From assembly GCA_015680685.1 (NCBI GenBank), contig MNCI01005178.1:245215-278099 (forward strand): DNA of 32,885 nucleotides. Direction: 5' to 3'. The notes beneath the pieces are model-generated. The model was not told the origin of the DNA. It ran no database searches and saw only the letters and a program-made list of their open reading frames with translations. This document shows, in pieces, positions 30,852-32,885 of the stretch (positions are counted from its first letter, which is position 1; each line of letters starts with the position of its first letter). Source of the DNA: Gnetum montanum (Eukaryota > Streptophyta > Gnetopsida > Gnetales > Gnetaceae). The translations under genes and the position numbers were made by a program.

Positions 30852-31589
30852 CTGCACTTGGGCTTCTAGATGAGACAACTTAGCTTAGATCTTAGGAATA
30901 GTTGGTTTTTAGTTTCTTTTTCTTTAAGTCTGTTATTCCCAGTGCATGTTTGTAGTGTGATGTTTGTAATCGTACGACACCTTTGTTCGAGTGTGACATA
31001 CTTGGACATGTTACATGACTAGTAAAAAAGATTGAGATTGCTTCCATCATTGCAACATCCACTTAGCTTAATATTGTTGCTTTAATTACTTAATGCTTTC
31101 TTTAGTTAAACATTTCCATTTATTGTTATTTATTGTTCATGTTGTTAAGTGGAATGTGTATGCCTTCATCACAAGCATTTAAGTGTAAATACTTAGTTGC
31201 CCAGAAGTGTATCGTTTGGCACAACTAGTGACATACACCTGGTAATCCCAGAAGTAGCTCCACGAAGTCCAAGACATGTATGGACAATTAAGAGAGGATA
31301 CCATCATCATAGGTTAACTTAGACTTTATTTTTCATTATTCATTAGTTAATCAATTTATCTCTTTTCGTCACTAGGAGTAGCATAGAATTAGAAAACATC
31401 ATACACCTCACTTTGGACTAAACCATATGTGACAAAGCTATGACTAGTCCAAGTGGGAAGACAACGAACTATGATCAAGACATAACAATCTAAATGCTAC
31501 AACTAGTCCCATCCACGGAATTCAACTGGATCGTGTGTGAATGCTTGTGATTTGTATGGTTGAGCATAGGGGTATCTCGCCACTCATCA

Positions 31590-32290
31590 ACCCCTCAACT
31601 ACAATGTGGAGTGCATTATTTATACTCTATGATGGTTTAAAAATAGGTATTTTAATATTGGATTGATATATTATCAATCAGTACAAATCAATGTGTTTAC
31701 CAAGTTTGGCATCTTGGTATCATGGACTTTGATGGAAACAATAGAAGAGGCATCTTGGATTGGACCTAAGGTGAATGCTACCATTTCTACTACTAGAATA
31801 ATCAAACCCTTGTTGCGTGGTTGTTGTTGCCACTTCCCTAATAGAATAATAAAACCCTTACTGCATGCTTGCTATTGCTTGTCACTATAGTCGTCGTCAC
31901 TATTGTGTGCACCATTGCTGTCGCAAGTTGTAACCATCGCTACTGTGCCCATCATCGCTGTCATTACTACATGTTCCATCACCATCACTTGTTGTAACCG
32001 TCGCTACTATGCTCATCATTGTCATTGTTACTACATGTCGTTGCTATTGCACATGTTGTCTTTGCTGCACACCATTGCTACTGCACACGCCATCGTTACT
32101 ACCCTAATTGCGTTGTGTTCTTGCCTTGATTTGCCTTGGCCATGCCACATGTGTGCTACTATTACTTGCCAAAAACCCTTTCTCATGTTGTTGTTGCTAT
32201 TGCCAAAACCCCTCACTGTTCATTACTAGTGCAACAGTCACTGCTTCCTGCCACCAATGTCGTCGCCAGTGCCGCCATCACCACTGTAGG
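31590..32290. repeat. low-complexity region with imperfect tandem repeats
   Basis: Rich in CATCGCTACT, GTTGTTGC and TTGCCAAAACCC. One unit of about 64 bp is seen twice (GTTGTAACC at 31927 and 31991, each followed by a similar block ending CTACATGT). An earlier 49-bp unit with AGAATAAT-AAACCC occurs near 31794 and 31843. The open frames here are low-complexity and overlap on both strands; I do not regard any as a gene. Confidence 0.6.
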
Positions 32291-32885
32291 CTTATTGCCC
32301 AAATTTGAAAATTTTTATATAGTTTATGTAAATGTATATATAATTATATATATAAGATATGTATAATTACAATTATATATTTTCTTTATATATTATTTTA
32401 ATTAAACTAAAATAAAACAAACTAATAAACTAAAGTAAACTAATAATAATAACTAATACTCACAAAATATATTAAAATAAGCATTAATTAAACACATAAT
32501 AAATAATATGTAATATGTAATATATTAATTGAAATACATGCATTTTACATAGATACTTATTTAAAAATTGAACAAACTTTGGGGTCTAACACAGCCCCTA
32601 ACTAGCCTTTGGCCAATGCCTAGCCATAAAGGTGAAATTAAAGTAAATTAATAAACTATTAAAAAATTGATAGATGTGCAATTGTAAACAAAATAAAATT
32701 ATGCTACTTCTTATTCCAAGATATTCTTTTGGGCTAACACATTAAAAAGATGTAGACATAAAACAAAAATTAAATGTGTCCATTGACCAAATGTTTATTT
32801 ACTAATGATTTAGTAATTATGTATATATGCTATTTTTTTTTTTGATGATAAATTCTTATTCTTGGATATGAGTCCACATATAACT
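32291..32885. other. AT-rich spacer
   Basis: TA-rich runs (ATATATATAATTATATATA near 32334) and A/T-rich sequence. Nothing identifiable. Confidence 0.6.

Larger units (their letters stand above)
30718..31589 (+). mobile_element. solo LTR 'D'
   Basis: Begins TGATGAGTGGTGATTTG and ends CCACTCATCA. The flanking five bases are GCCCC before and ACCCC after, a target duplication with one G/A difference. R/U5 aligns with LTRs A and B (AAGATTGAGATTG, CACTTTGGACTAAACCATA, GATTTGTATGGTTGAGCATAGG). No primer-binding site or gag follows and no second LTR is seen, so it is a solo LTR. TATA box TATAAATA at 30844-30851; the U3 array has its own motif (GACATCAG and CTGATGTC). Confidence 0.85.

Noticed and set aside
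31663-32366. Several overlapping 60-108 residue frames rich in Cys, His, Thr and Leu
   Set aside because: Low-complexity DNA with imperfect trinucleotide-like repeats is open in many frames; no domain or gene structure is seen.

Overview
This is plant nuclear DNA made almost entirely of old, nested LTR retrotransposons. I found no intact host gene, tRNA or rRNA. The basis is Ty3/gypsy gag, protease, reverse transcriptase, RNase H and integrase reading frames of plant Athila/Tat type, all broken by stops and frameshifts, together with LTR promoters, primer-binding sites and AT-rich spacers. The decay is mostly C-to-T or G-to-A change, as expected for methylated repeats in a large seed-plant genome. 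The species cannot be named from this sequence.

Layout. Positions 1-387 are part of a minus-strand LTR ('E') with an array of GATATC palindromes. Positions 388-2870 hold a decayed minus-strand coiled-coil reading frame, and about 2880-3735 is an LTR-like promoter stretch ('H'). Positions 3736-4685 and 11817-19166 are two parts of one minus-strand Athila-like element ('element 1': LTR C, PBS, gag, protease, RT, RNase H, integrase, post-pol region). It is split by a plus-strand relative at 4686-11816 ('element 2': LTR A, PBS, gag, no pol, LTR B). Element 2 is non-autonomous, and its post-pol region matches that of element 1, so one family has inserted into itself.

Positions 19606-29228 hold a rearranged Tat-like element ('element 3', minus strand): LTR F, gag and protease, no recognisable RT or integrase, and an antisense, intron-containing extra ORF at 20459-22967. 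Part of that ORF is copied in inverted orientation to make an 803-bp hairpin. A 420-bp direct repeat lies on both sides, and its left copy reads straight through the point where the right copy abuts the LTR. Positions 29229-30717 are AT-rich with possible retroelement fossils. Positions 30718-31589 are a solo LTR ('D') of the A/B/C/E group with a near-matching 5-bp target duplication. The rest is low-complexity and AT-rich.

The most interesting pattern is in the LTR promoters. Each of the seven (A, B, C, D, E, F, H) has a CTATAAATA-like TATA box, and just upstream lies an array of short palindromic or tandem units. The unit differs between LTRs although the rest of the A-E LTRs is alignable. 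A, B and C use a 14-bp unit; E uses GATATC palindromes partly spaced 14 bp apart. This looks like fast turnover of an enhancer cassette at a fixed position. Separately, all four N characters sit inside short direct repeats, which points to unmerged contig overlaps in the assembly.
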